DNA of 41,769 bases from Asparagopsis taxiformis (taxonomy: Eukaryota > Rhodophyta > Florideophyceae > Bonnemaisoniales > Bonnemaisoniaceae), in contig JALQPE010003096.1 of assembly GCA_030407315.1 (NCBI GenBank), positions 1 through 41,769 of the forward strand, written 5' to 3'. The notes beneath the pieces were generated by a model. The model was not told the DNA's origin. It ran no database searches and saw nothing but the letters and a program-made list of their open reading frames with translations. Position 1 is the first letter of the stretch. Every line of letters starts with the position of its first letter. This document shows positions 19,801-31,244 of this stretch, one piece after another. Both the position numbers and the translations under genes were made by a program.

Positions 19801-22233
19801 GTGATGCCGATAAACATCCCCTGTTCTTCACTTATGCCATATCAAGGGCGCGCTGTTGCCTGGATTCTCTCCACAGAAGCTTGTGACGGCTCTCATCTGC
19901 TCCAAAATCAGACGTGGTCAAAATACTGCTCAACTTGCAGATATCTGCGCTGTAGAGGACTTACCTGGAGTTCAAGTGGTCTCAAAGCAAATTTTTAATC
20001 CAACATATGGCACAATATAGACGGGTAACGCAATTGATTCCCAGTGAGTCTTGGATAATGACATGTCATCGTCACAAAATGCACAAGATCTGCAAAATCA
20101 AACTTTAGATGGGGCGGCCTGCTTTGTGATGAAATGGGTCTAGGAAAAACAGCAGAACTCATGCAGCTTGTTTTGTGTCACAAAATGAATAATCCCGCGA
20201 AGACCACTGCAGTTGATGCAAATCGGAACGTAACAATCACTTCCAAACTGTGTTCTGTGCCTATGATTATGCAGCATCACACAAATGTGTCCATTTGTAT
20301 TGAATGCGAACAAATGTTTCACAACGATTTCGTTGGTTCTGAAGCTGTGTACGAAAAGAAGTATGGTTATGTATGCTTGGAATGTTGTGCGAAATTGGGT
20401 CATTATACGAATGAAGAGGCAGATTCAGCAGAGATGCCTATGTCTAAAGCCACTCTTTTGATTATTCCCACTGCTCTTCTACTGCAATGGAAAAATGAAA
20501 TCAAGAAGCACGTACGCGAGGCGCACTCAGTCCAAGTATTTTTGGGTCTTCGCAAAACAGGCTACGTGTCTCAGAAAGATTTGCTATCAGCCGATGTTGT
20601 TTTTACGACTTTCGATGCATTGCGTGAAGATGTTAATCATGTCAAAGCCCTGCGTCGACCGCTTTCAAACTTGCGTCACAAAAGACGATATCGCCCCTCC
20701 CCTGTCCCCCTGTTGACGATGCGTTGGTACAGAGTAGATTTGGACGAATCTCAAATGCTGGGGACGAGCGAACTGTCTCAGGCTGCAGAAATGGCGTCCT
20801 ACTTGCATGCAAACTATCGATGGTGTGTGACGGGTACTCCGATTTTACGCCACTTGCATGATATTGTCCCCATGCTTGACTTTTTGCGACTGAAAGGTGG
20901 ATCCTGTAAGAAGCTGAAATGGGAAGTAGTTCTGGCACCCAGTATTTTTGAGGCAGACGAAAGACTGTTGGTGTTTTGCGAAAGGTAATTTGGCGTTCAT
21001 TGAAGGACGATGTAGAGGGAGAAGAATTAACGCTTCCTCCGTAGACGACAGATGTGGTGAGAACGAATTTTGGCCCGGTAGAAAAGTATCACTATTCATT
21101 GCTTCAAGAAACTGTTCGCGGAGCAACAACAAACGATAGACCTTCAGGAACGATCCGAACCTTATCAGTCTCTAATAATCTGCTAACAATGCTGCGGCAA
21201 GCATATGCCATATCTTATGCTTACGCCGCTCTCACTGCTCCCAAAGTTTCCAATGAAGAGGTGGAAAGCAATGTTGCCGCAATTGTAGATTCCCTGTTTT
21301 GCGCCATTGTCACCCTAGGTGCCATGCCTATCATTCGCGCGCAAAAGGGCGGACCTGCCGAACTCGTGGCCAACATGCTCAAACGCAGAATTCGCGAGCA
21401 TCTCATTGGTAGCAATAATATTTTTGCAGAGTCTTCAGGTTCAATCGCTGCATCCTCGCCTCGACCCTAAGGGTAGCAAGGCTTGCTGATCCTCATCGAT
21501 AGAAGCATTGATCTTCCCGTCATGCTGCATTACACATGGACCTAGCAAGCGCTTCCGAATGACACCTTGGGATTAAAACTCAACCGCGTGATCGTCCCAG
21601 TGAAAGAGGCAGATGCCACCGTTTTGTTGCGAAAGAGAACGTTCGACTTGGACAAGGTGGATGCTTTCTGGGTAATCAATGCTGGTCTGCTGTTTCCGAT
21701 GGTAGCAGAAGCTGTTGAAACCTCCCTGCAATGTTTCAAAATTGAAGTGGCAGAATTGAATCGATCCACGGGTGCAGTTGGTGATAATGTCATTGATCCG
21801 ATGACCGCAGATGTATCAGATGCCAATACTGCTAATAAACTCGCTGCAGCCATATCTAGTATGCCGGAACTGACGAAAAAGAAGCGAACAATTGATCTAA
21901 ACACCAACATTGCGACCTCTCTGCTACATCAGATTAAAGATCGAGTATTGGATGGTTACTTTCAGGTGGAGGAGGAGCTGGTTGCTCGTCTAGGAAATTT
22001 CGATGTCGAACGCGCGTTCAGAATGCGCATTCTACCGTTGATTCGTGATGTGAGAGCTTCTCCATCAGATAAGCTTCGTCTTTTTCTCATATGCAATTTG
22101 TGCGTGGACTCAGCCGCATCAGATGAACTGTCTTCATGTACTTCAGAGCTGTAAAGTTATGGCTGCACAGACTTGCGAGCTTATAAATACCTTCAGAATA
22201 TTCGGGCGTTTACAAAGAGTATCTCGCGAACAT

Positions 22234-22275
22234 CTGAAGTGCACTTCAGAGGCATGCCTCTAGAACCAGCTGGTT
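22234..22275. repeat. Three adjoining palindromes (copy A')
   Basis: Mirror of 7111-7152. Confidence 0.9.
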
Positions 22276-24015
22276 GTATCGAACAGTATCGGGAGCGGAT
22301 ATACTGCGACAGTTTTGGATACGCTTTCCCAAGTTTCAAATAACGTGAACAAGCTGATCATTTCCGCCGACAAAGCTTTAGCAACTGCCAGAGTGACTCA
22401 GTCGCTGATGGATCAGAAAGGAGATGCTGAAAGTTTGCAAGGACATACCCTTTTGGATCCGAAAAGTCCAAAGGGTAGTAGTGTGGTTGCACCCTGAAAG
22501 CCGTTCAAAGAAGCGATTGTGTTTGTTGTGGGTCCAGGTAACTACATTGAGTTCCAAAACTGTCAAGATTACGTTTTTTCTGTTGTCAAACAAGAAGGTA
22601 AGGCAACCAAATTGGTGCCAAACGGTAAGACAGTAATCAACGGGGTAACTGAGCTTTACACAGGATTATAATTCTTATATCAGTTGCAACTTAAATGATC
22701 TGCTAACAAAGCTGCGACAAGCATGATTTCATCCACAAATTGGTTCCTCTGGCCGTGCGCTATTACCCCCTGCAGTACGACATGTCCTGCGAAATCGCCA
22801 AAATAGTCGAAAGCGAGGACAGGAGGTTGAAGATGCAACGAAGATAGCGGAGAGCCCTGTGGACATAAACACCGTACTCGATGCGTTAGTGATGAGGGCG
22901 AAGCTAGACTGTCTTGATTCATTGCGCACGGTTATCGCGCAGAGTAACGCTCTCTCCGGTGTCCTTCTATTGCAACACTCTATATTATCCCCATACTCTA
23001 CAAATGTTGACTTTCTTGTCACGGCGATCGGCATTTTTAGGGAGGCGCTCAGTCTTGCAGAGAAAATCAAAGAACTGGTTACTATGGATAGAACACAAAG
23101 AATGCATATACTGTACAATTTGCATGACGCCCTACAAGAACTGGGAAAAGTTCGTAGACGACTGCTTCTTGGTAATTGTCGTGAATCCTTATGCAGTCTT
23201 TCTGAAGAGAGAATGACTCTGCCGGATGGCGATTTGCAGAACGAAGTTGATGATATAAAGAGAGAATACGTTTCCGAAGCGCCGAACGAGCTCATTATGG
23301 CCTCAGCAGACTACAAATTGATAAGTGAGAATCTCACCCCAGAACCTCTGATTGTAGAAGAAACCACCTCGGCAGATCATTCAGAGGGAGATGTCGATGT
23401 TAGATCCATTTCTGAAAGAATAGGGGAAGCGGGCATCAATGTTGAACGTACTCGCAAGACAAACGCAGGGGGTGATGTGGATAATGAAAATCGTCCTAAA
23501 GCTCATGCAGATGGCAATGTCGATATAACTGGGGCAAAGATGGAAGCTGGTGACACCGAAGGGAGAGAAGTTGAAGGAAATTATGGTGCCGATAAGTCCT
23601 TAGAAGCTATTTTATCGGAGCAGAACACATCGAAGGCAACATGGTGGGAAGTGGCTCTTGCAATGCTACAGGACAGAGATATATTCTTGGACAGGGTCGT
23701 CCGTAAGCTAATCGATTCCATTCCAGGCAGTGAACTGGGAATTCGCACAGAGACGAAGATACGTCGCGCCTGAAAGAATATGACCTACTACATCGTTCCA
23801 CCCGATCAACCCTACATGCGCGAAATGTCGAGTTCTCCAACGGCAAAGCGATAGCAGGAGCAGATTTTGGAGTCAAACGAGGAATTTTGGTTTACCTGCG
23901 GTGACTAAAGAAAGCAGCAAAGTGATCTGAAGGCGAATCAGCCAAAGTGGCGGTGAGTGCTGAGATAAGGCATTGTGCTGTTTGTCTGGCCGAGTTTAAA
24001 ATGGAAGAGATGCGA

Positions 24016-24091
24016 ATTGCGTTAACGCAATAAAATGCATGACCGCACACAAACAATTGTTTGTGTACACAACCGCACGTGCGGTCATGCA
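24016..24091. repeat. Palindrome cluster with 52-bp RING insertion (copy A')
   Basis: In this copy the insertion is 24028-24079. Before it the RING reads to an ACG codon at 24025-24027; the expected next codon TGC of CGH is at 24080. Its inner segments are inverted copies of the two flanks. Mirror of 5295-5370. Confidence 0.85.
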
Positions 24092-24305
24092 CTTTGTTGC
24101 GACTGCACATTAATGATGATTAAGAAACAGGAGTTGCGAACGAGAGTGCAGAGCATTGCTTGTCCGATGTGTCGTGTACGTTGCCCTGTAGATGAAATTA
24201 GTTTTACTGCTCCTGGTGGACTTGGAAAACGAAATGTGATGGTAGTGGGCTGCCGCCGTCACCCGGTTCACAAGAAGAGGAAGACATAGACGCTTTGATC
24301 TCGCC

Positions 24306-24331
24306 TTTTCTCGTCCTTAAGGACGAGAAAA
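24306..24331. repeat. 26-bp perfect palindrome (copy A')
   Basis: Mirror of 5055-5080. Confidence 0.9.
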
Positions 24332-24368
24332 TGCGTATGAGAAAACTGAATTAGCTTCGACGTACAAT

Positions 24369-24710
24369 CTACACCTTTATCAGTATACATTCCAATAAAA
24401 AAGTTCTTGGTACAACACCTATTCGCACAATTTCCTTCAGCAAACAAAAATCCATTAGCAATGTTCCAAAAACACTCCAACGCTTCCGGTAAGAAACCGC
24501 CTCAACCAATGCAACGCCTTGCCGTGCCTCAATTGTGACGTCATATGTCTCCTTACCAAACCCGTCATTAATCTCCTGTGAAAAGAAACGCTCGCACGAA
24601 GCGATGTGTACTGCAACGTCCTCGCACACCCTCCCAATACAAAGATTGGTAGACCCACCCTAAAGCCACCTGACAAACATCAAACCTCATCCCTTCCATC
24701 TTAACGACCT
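24369..24710 (-). pseudogene. Possible small gene remnant (copy A')
   Basis: Mirror of 4676-5017; same 86-residue open frame, no family recognised. Confidence 0.25.
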
Positions 24711-24740
24711 ATGCCCCCTCACTCGCAAAGTGTTGGCATT

Positions 24741-25486
24741 CCTCGTTCGGCCAATGGCAGTGCTGCACCTGGACCTGGTACACCCAAAATAATACCGGGT
24801 ATAGTTTTGCCATACCAAAAGCCAGGTGCAGCTCTGCCATTGGCTCCCGGGCAGCTCGCCGCCTCTGGCCAATGACATTACTGCACCTGGGCTTCCCAGA
24901 CCCAAAATAATACCGGGTATTATTTTGCCATACCAAAAGCCAAGTGCAGCTCTGCCATTGGCTCCCGGGCAGCTCGCCGCCTCTGGCCAATGACATTACT
25001 GCACCTGGGCTTCCCAGACCCAAAATAATACCGGGTATTATTTTGCCATACCAAAAGCCAGGTGCAGCTCTGCCATTGGCTCCCGGTCGGCTCGCCGCCT
25101 CTGGCCAATGACATTACTGCACCTGGGCTTTGCAGACCCAAAATAATACCGGGTATTATTTTGCCATACCAAAAGCCAGGTGCAGCACTGTCATTGGCTC
25201 CCGGTCGGCTGGCCGCCTCCGGCCAATGGCAGTAGTGCACCTGGACTTCGCAGACCCAAAATAATACCGGGTATTATTTTGCCATACCAAAAGCCAGGTG
25301 CAGCACTGTCATTGGCTCCCGGTCGGCTGGCCGCCTCTGGCCAATGACATTACTGCACCTGGGCTTTGCAGACCCAAAATAATACCGGGTATTATTTTGC
25401 CATACCAAAAGCCAGGTGCAGCACTGCCATTGACTCCGGGTCGGCTGGCTGTCCCTGGCCAATGGCCGTGTTCCAGGTTATTTTAA
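24741..25486 (-). repeat. 118-bp tandem palindrome array 1 (copy A')
   Basis: Mirror of 3900-4645 with the same number of units. One base differs (24943, A here; G expected from the other units), inside the CCAGGTGCAG block. Confidence 0.95.
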
Positions 25487-25567
25487 GTGCAGTCTAGTAT
25501 TCGAGAAATGTTGAAACTATCCAGCTTGGTTGCATGACGGTCATTGGTTGTAATATCCTGTTCATCT

Positions 25568-26616
25568 TCAAGTAAGATGCGGGTTCGAAGAGAGAGTCAT
25601 GTTTTCTCGCTTGGATACTATTTCATTTGGGATTGAAACTTTTACAGTATCCAGAAGGAAAGATGCATTTGTAGCTGGAGACATGTCGAACTCCAACTCA
25701 ATCATAGGAACTGTATAGTCCTCCGGAAGCCCATCATTTACTATGAGTATGATTACAGTTCTGGGAGTATGTTCACTATTCATTATCTCTATCTCGCCCT
25801 CAATGATCCGACCCGTATTAGGGTTGATTTCGGAATAGCTGTAGGCGAGAATACTCCCGTTAATGACGTCGACGAGCCTGTAGTCGATTTCGCGAATCTC
25901 AACATATCTTTTGATCCTGAATGGATCGATATGTAATGGGCTATTGCGTGCCTCTAATGATCTTAAAATCCTCTTAATTACTTTCAATCGGGAGAGGAAA
26001 GAGCTATCAATCCACTTTGGAAAATATTACGACCTATGCAGTACTGAACCCCCTCCCATGTCTATATTCACTAAATATACTATTTCCAAGTTGAAGAAAA
26101 CACGACAAGATTCTGGGTCCTCTGTCATAATAATTTTGGGGACTCTACCAGACGGTGCTCACGAAGAGTCTGTTTTATCTACAAAGGCTGTTATCGTGGG
26201 GTCCTCTGTATACAGGTAATCTGGAGAAATGAGTAACAACAATCGTTCTGATTCGAGAATCTGAAGAGTAAGACTATGTCAATTACAGATATTCTTACTC
26301 CTGGACGCTCGCGTCCTTCAAAGTAGAACAATGATGGAGAACTTTGAGCTGCCGGACAAAACCAATTTCAAGTATTCGGACTCGTTCACATTGACATGGA
26401 AACCTGTTCAGGGCCCTCTTTCATATAGAACTTTCGAGCCAGTTCCCAGGAACATTTTTTGGGAACCGCATACTTGAACCACCCAGCCTGCATCTTCAGC
26501 GGACACATCATCTGCAGCGAGCTAGACAGAATTGGGCATGATGTTATTGTTGGACAGAGTAGTTCTCCTGTAGACGTACCCCATCCTACCGTACACGATG
26601 TCACCTCTGACTAAAA
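25568..26616 (-). pseudogene. Decayed cadherin-like gene (copy A')
   Basis: Mirror of 2770-3818 with the same in-frame stops, so the decay predates the duplication. Confidence 0.4.
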
Positions 26617-26725
26617 CGTTTTACTCAACGTACGTTGTTCTATCTTTTCTAAATGATTCTACAAGACTGTTCAGAATTAGTCAACTTCGACTACTTCGAT
26701 GGTATCGATCGATACATGCTCCATA

Positions 26726-26919
26726 TCTTTCTTGCCTGTTTCTTCGTCCAGGGACTGTCGGCATTCTGTAACAATGATTGCCCTCCACTTGGCAAAATAT
26801 CCCTGAAAATAATACCGGGTATTATTCTTAGGTTTCGTCCAGGGATCGCCTGTAGTCGGTACCAATGATTGCCCGCCACTTGGCAAAATATTCCTCAAAA
26901 TAATACCCGGTATTATTTT
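26726..26919. repeat. 101-bp tandem pair with dyad (copy A')
   Basis: Mirror of 2467-2660. Confidence 0.85.
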
Positions 26920-27238
26920 CCCCACTACTCTGCCAGGTGGAGCTACGGCATTGGATGGGACTGCACAGGCCCCGAAGCTACTAGAGGCGTGCTCAATGAC
27001 AGGGTAAAACTCTTAACCGTAGTAGACATGACGCTTTCTAGTCGCAGAGTGAGCTGAAAAATAAGAACGATAGCTATTGTTTCCAGTACACCATGTAGTA
27101 CGTAGCATGCTAGGGTGCACCTTTTCCACTCATATCCTAGACAGTTTCATATCTAAAGGTTTCTATTTCTCCTCAATCTGCCTCGTCGTAATTATTTTAC
27201 TTCAAAGGTTATGAAACTTTACATCTACGCTTCCATTA
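26920..27238. other. Intergenic (copy A')
   Basis: Mirror of 2148-2466; nothing recognised. Confidence 0.4.
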
Positions 27239-28762
27239 TCAATCTTCCTCATCAAGGAAAACTTCAACGTAGCTTTCACTCCCATCTTCTTCATTTCCAT
27301 GTCCGCTATCCTCCTCAAACGCGGTACTACGTTGTTCCAAGTGTTGTTCATCGAATTTTTCGTTAGTAATTGTCAGTACATCTTCGCAGAGATGCCTCTT
27401 ACAGATTCGCTCACTTGGCAACATCGCCTTTCCTAATTGTTTGAGCTCGTCTTGTACACTTTCTTCGAAGGTCTGACCTGATTGTACCTTGAAAATTCCT
27501 AGAATCCCGGAAGCGATTGCATAGACAAATCTGAGTGAATTGCAGGAACGTCGCAGGAAAACCGTTCTACTCGTGCATTGAAGGAAAGCAATTGCAGTGT
27601 TCAGGGCTGCCTCCAGGATATTGATTCTCCTTCGAATCATCCTTTTGGCCACACATCCCGATATCTCGACTTCGTACTGAATGATGACAACCATTTCTTT
27701 CCGCTCAGTGATGAATTGTACCATGATCTCGGAATTCTTGTCATCCACAACTTTCCGTTCCTCAGGCCTTAGATTTCCGTTGGTCACACGGGTATCGGGG
27801 ATAACGTCCATATCTCGAATGAGATCGTGAGTTGGAAACTCGAAAGTGATAGAGGCGTCTGTTTCCAAAACTAGAGCGAACCCCAGTTCGACAAGGAGTC
27901 GATGGCGCACCTGCTCTCTAGACTTTTTCAGGAAACCGAGCACCTTTGTCAGCGCAACTTTCGTAACAGCCAAAGATATTTCACGATTGCTCAACTGTCC
28001 ACCATTTCCATCTGTTTTCCTCCGCTTCCTAGCCCCTCCGTCAATGCTTCCTGCAGGCTGGTTTCGGCCATCGCCAGTGGCACCATAAACAACTTCTTCG
28101 ATTATTTTGTCCGGAATGTACTTGTTCTCCTTCCAGACGTTGAACGCATTCGAATCGCGTCCAGAGCTCGAGCCTTCCACTGTACGGCCTGTACCCGACT
28201 TTTCCTTCTGAATGTTCCGCAGGAGAGACATCACCACTTGGAATCGAAGCTCGATGTTGTTCTTCCCGGTGTTGGATTGGAACACATCCCTCTTGTCATT
28301 GCTCTGCTTCGCAAACATCATTGCAGAGAGCAACCTGCAACCACGGAGGTCGTAGATTCCTTGGTTGGTGTAAATTGTCGCCCCAGCATCAATCTTGTCG
28401 ACCAGCAAAGGTACAACAGTTCCAAATACTGCACACAGAAAATTGTAAGAAAACGATAGTTCTGCTGACTGCGAGATGCGCAAACGGTCCCTGTCCTTGT
28501 CAGTCATCCCCTTCTTCGAATTGCCCTGACTCTGCTGTAATAAACCATCACAGATGTCTTTCACACCCTGTAATTCCGTTACTATAAACTCGACGCGACT
28601 CATCAGCTTTTCGATTTGCTGGCGTTGGGACGTTCGATCATCGTCGATTTCATCCATCCTCTCCCCAATACGACGAACTTCCCCAGTCACTGTCCTGAAT
28701 CCCTCTCGAATAATCCCTGCGAGGTAGTCATTTGGATTTTCCTCACGACGCTGAGATTCCAT
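27239..28762 (-). CDS. Element-encoded 507-aa protein of unknown function (copy A')
   Basis: The translation is identical to the frame at 624-2147: N-terminal coiled coil, RKRRKT basic patch and acidic tail. That the frame is intact in both arms while the neighbouring cargo genes are riddled with shared stops suggests this gene has been under selection or that the element was recently active. Function unknown. Confidence 0.75.
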   Translation of the reverse strand: MESQRREENPNDYLAGIIREGFRTVTGEVRRIGERMDEIDDDRTSQRQQIEKLMSRVEFIVTELQGVKDICDGLLQQSQGNSKKGMTDKDRDRLRISQSAELSFSYNFLCAVFGTVVPLLVDKIDAGATIYTNQGIYDLRGCRLLSAMMFAKQSNDKRDVFQSNTGKNNIELRFQVVMSLLRNIQKEKSGTGRTVEGSSSGRDSNAFNVWKENKYIPDKIIEEVVYGATGDGRNQPAGSIDGGARKRRKTDGNGGQLSNREISLAVTKVALTKVLGFLKKSREQVRHRLLVELGFALVLETDASITFEFPTHDLIRDMDVIPDTRVTNGNLRPEERKVVDDKNSEIMVQFITERKEMVVIIQYEVEISGCVAKRMIRRRINILEAALNTAIAFLQCTSRTVFLRRSCNSLRFVYAIASGILGIFKVQSGQTFEESVQDELKQLGKAMLPSERICKRHLCEDVLTITNEKFDEQHLEQRSTAFEEDSGHGNEEDGSESYVEVFLDEED

Positions 28763-29055
28763 CTTCCGTCAAACTTCGCCTCTCGTTCCAATCGCAGAGT
28801 GTCACTCCAAACGCTTTTCCTGCAACGAGAATGCTAGCAATAGTAACAAATAATGCCAACTACTCTACTCATATCCTCGGAAAACGACCGATTTTCTCCT
28901 ACCTTTTTTGTAACGGTCATTTCCATGTGACCATGCATCCTCTACACTTCTCACTACTAGTAGCTTCAGAATAGTTTCCTCTCTTCTCTACTTGAACTCA
29001 CATGCGAACACATTGTACAACCCTATCCTGGACAACTATTGCAACATTGAATCTC
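28763..29055. other. Upstream region of the 507-aa gene (copy A')
   Basis: Mirror of 331-623; a promoter is expected but none was recognised. Confidence 0.4.
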
Positions 29056-29454
29056 AGAAAATACCAATCACCAATTACTATCAAGGCAGTACTTGCAGGC
29101 AGTACAATTCACTGCCGGAGCCAGTATATTTTACTGCCTGATTCTAATGCCAGGTCATTTGCCAGGGCAGTACTGTACGGCAGTACATTCCATTGCAGAA
29201 ATCATCAAAAATCACTGCATTGCACTACTGCCCTGTGGTACCAGCAAAAATTACTAGAATTTGCTATCGTACAGTACTGCATTCTGCTACATACCGTACT
29301 GCCAGGAAATTTTGTATTTTACTGTCTGCGGCACTAGAACTGAAAAAATTAAAATAGTAATTTTACTGCCTCAGGCACTACATTGCTCAGGCAGTGATTT
29401 TTACTGCCTCAGGCAGTAAATTTACTACATTTTTTGATCTCAAACTCAGTAGTG
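29056..29454. repeat. Left subterminal region and terminus of copy A'
   Basis: Mirror of 1-330 plus the 69 bp missing from copy A. The terminus at 29436-29454 reads inward CACTACTGAGTTTGAGATC. The outer 20 bp past it include TGTAGTAAATTTACTGCC and a CTGCCTCAGGCAG palindrome. Confidence 0.75.
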
Positions 29455-29456
29455 TT
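29455..29456. other. AA target dinucleotide next to element terminus
   Basis: TT here (AA on the - strand) lies between gag and the CACTA terminus. The partner AA is at 13867-13868. Counting only one copy, the gag frame passes from one half to the other without a shift, consistent with a 2-bp target-site duplication. Two bases are weak evidence alone; the frame continuity is the stronger argument. Confidence 0.6.
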
Positions 29457-31244
29457 GGGCGGCGGCCCGTTCGTGAAGAGGATCGCCTCCAAGTTCTCGG
29501 CAACGTGAGCCGCAGCGAGCGACACGTCGTCATCATCCCTCGTGGGGATGTTCGGGTTACCATCGTGGTAACTGGGCTCGCTAGCCCGTTCATTACGTAA
29601 GTACGCGGACTCATCGTAGTCCGCGAACTTCCTCGACTCGTGGTCGGAAATAGCCAACGTAGGCTTCACCGGAAACCGCACTTTCGGTTTCGCGGCTGAC
29701 GCGACAGCTGCCGTACGTGCACGGAAGTTCGTTCCTTCGGCCGTCGCCAATCGTCTCACAACGGTGAGGTCGTTCCTCTCTCGTTCGGGGAGTGACCGGA
29801 GTCGTTCCGTCACGGCTGCCCGCGTCGAGGGCAGCAAACCACGCACGTAGTGGTGAACGAGGAGTCGGTCCGTAAACACGTAGTTACACGCCCGCGTGGC
29901 GGTGTCGAGTCTATCAGCGTACTGATTCTCGTCCTCGTTAGGACTCTGCGTGATCATCGTGACCTTTTCGTAGGCCTCCTGCAGCACGTCGTCCTGCAGG
30001 TATCGTTTGATCAACGCGTTGATCACGTGAGGCCACGAGAACCTCTTCGTCGGATCAGTCGTGATCACACCAGTCGTACACTGGGAATCGTAGAACCGTC
30101 GGGCGTCCCCTTCGAGGAAGAAGTGCAGCGCACGTACTGCCACTCCCTCGCACACTCCGAGTGTGCTGAACCCATCACGTATTTGGGCGAGGAATCCGAG
30201 TAACGTAATCGGATTCCGGCCGGAGAACGGCTTTAACGTAGGGAAAAGTCCCTCGAGCTCGGGTTTGAGCTTGTGTACGCTTTGACTCTCGTTACCGTAG
30301 AGATGTTCACGTACATCGTTAAGTCGGTACATGCGGTACGACACCACGTTCGCAAATGCGTCGAGCATTGTCGTGTGCTCTGCCAACGCGTGGCAAACGG
30401 GTCCGAGGGCGTTCCCTGGTAAGCGTACCGCGTTGGCACGTTCGTCTTCGTGGACTCGCGTGTCCGTCGTGCCGAACGTTCCCAGCCACGGAATGTACGT
30501 CTCACGTGGCGGGGGAGCTCTCGTATCGAATTGCGCAGCTCGTGCTGCGTCCGCCGACCGCGCGTGGTCTGGCGTGTCGTTAAAACGTAATTGCCTTCGT
30601 GGCGTCTCGTTGGGGTTGGCGATGGCTCGTTGCACTGTCGCCCCCCTTCCGTACGTGGTCGGGGTCGTCGGACCGGGTGTTGGTGGGTATCCTCCCGGAA
30701 CGGCCGGGGAGGATTGCGAGTTATAGGCGCGCGAGCCTTCTTCGTAATTCGAATCGCTTCCGCTCGGCGGAGCGGAACGTCCGGCGACGATTTCGTTGAA
30801 TACTACGACAAACGAGTCGAGTCTTCCCTCCACGGCGGAGAGGCGGTTTCGTAAATCTTCGTTTTCCCGTTCGAGGGTCGCTGAGCGTTCACGTAACGCA
30901 CGAGCTTCGCGCTCCGAGACTCCGAGTCTCTGCCTTACGGCTTCGTCGACGGCCGCGTCGCTCGCCCTTTCGATGTGACCTCGAAGGTCTTCGTACACTA
31001 CGCGTAGTGCCGTGGGAGTCACGTTCCCTTCGTTGAGCTGACCGCGCGTTGCGGGGTCCATGCTCACGGACTCAAACGGGCTTACCGTACGTGGTAGCTG
31101 GCCGATCGCCTCGATATCCGGCGGGATAGATCGATCAGTCGCGAAGATCGCTTCTGCTGACAAGGCCACGTCGGCTTCGGCGTCCGCTGACGTTGGCAAC
31201 GGTTGCCTGGGCGACGTACGAGAATTAGACATAGCGTAGTTCAT
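29455..31244 (-). CDS. Ty3-like Gag, N-terminal part (3'-truncated by insertion)
   Basis: About 597 residues before the frame enters the element terminus; the apparent stop at 29409-29411 is element sequence. The start is ATG at 31244, with another ATG four codons later. Residues about 108-155 form a likely coiled coil (EREARALRERSATLEREN). A Pro/Thr/Gly-rich linker follows. The capsid-like retrotransposon gag domain lies at about 330-490, with LKPFSGRNPITLLGFL, ALHFFLEGDARRFYD, WPHVINALIKRYL, QSPNEDENQYADRL and VHHYVRGLLPSTR. This order is typical of Ty3-type capsid regions. Its zinc knuckle is on the other side of the insertion, at 13867-14484. It lies in the same orientation as the RecQ-like gene upstream of it. 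Confidence 0.85.

Larger units (their letters stand above)
19801..24289 (+). pseudogene. SHPRH-like SNF2/RING protein, broken and truncated (copy A')
   Basis: This is the same decayed gene as at 5097-9586, on the + strand and easier to read. Segments: PYQGRAVAW (from 19801); DEMGLGKT directly from 20125; the ATPase lobe to 20988; TAG at 21042-21044; the FGPVEKYHY segment to 21470; helical segments 21567-22154, 22315-22497 and 22859-23773 (the last with WWEVALAMLQDRD near its end); and RING cysteines CAVC at 23974-23985, CGHALCCDC from 24080 and CPMC after that. It carries one lesion that the left copy lacks: a missing T near 20106 puts QNQT and the following WGG out of frame. The shared lesions show the gene was already dead before the element was duplicated. 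Confidence 0.8.
15521..29454 (-). mobile_element. CACTA-type DNA element, copy A' (right arm)
   Basis: This is a complete 13,934 bp copy in reverse orientation, with both termini visible: 15521-15539 (right-hand end) and 29436-29454 (left-hand end). Every long reading frame of copy A recurs here. Differences I could identify: one T missing from a T4 run near 20106 (frameshift in the SNF2 domain), a G-to-A equivalent at 19996 versus 9391, and a C-to-T equivalent at 24943 versus 4443. Positions pair as p + q = 29386 outside the indel and 29387 inside it. Flanks are retroelement protease sequence on the left and retroelement gag on the right, each with AA (or TT in reverse) next to the terminus. 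Confidence 0.65.

Noticed and set aside
1..29454. Sequencing fold-back artefact as the cause of the inverted repeat
   Set aside because: Missed-adapter palindromes lack a long unique spacer; here the spacer is retroelement sequence with junctions exactly at element ends, and the arms differ at several sites. Long reads would still settle it.
30331..30726. 131-residue + strand frame inside gag
   Set aside because: It is a GC-rich shadow of the gag reading frame.
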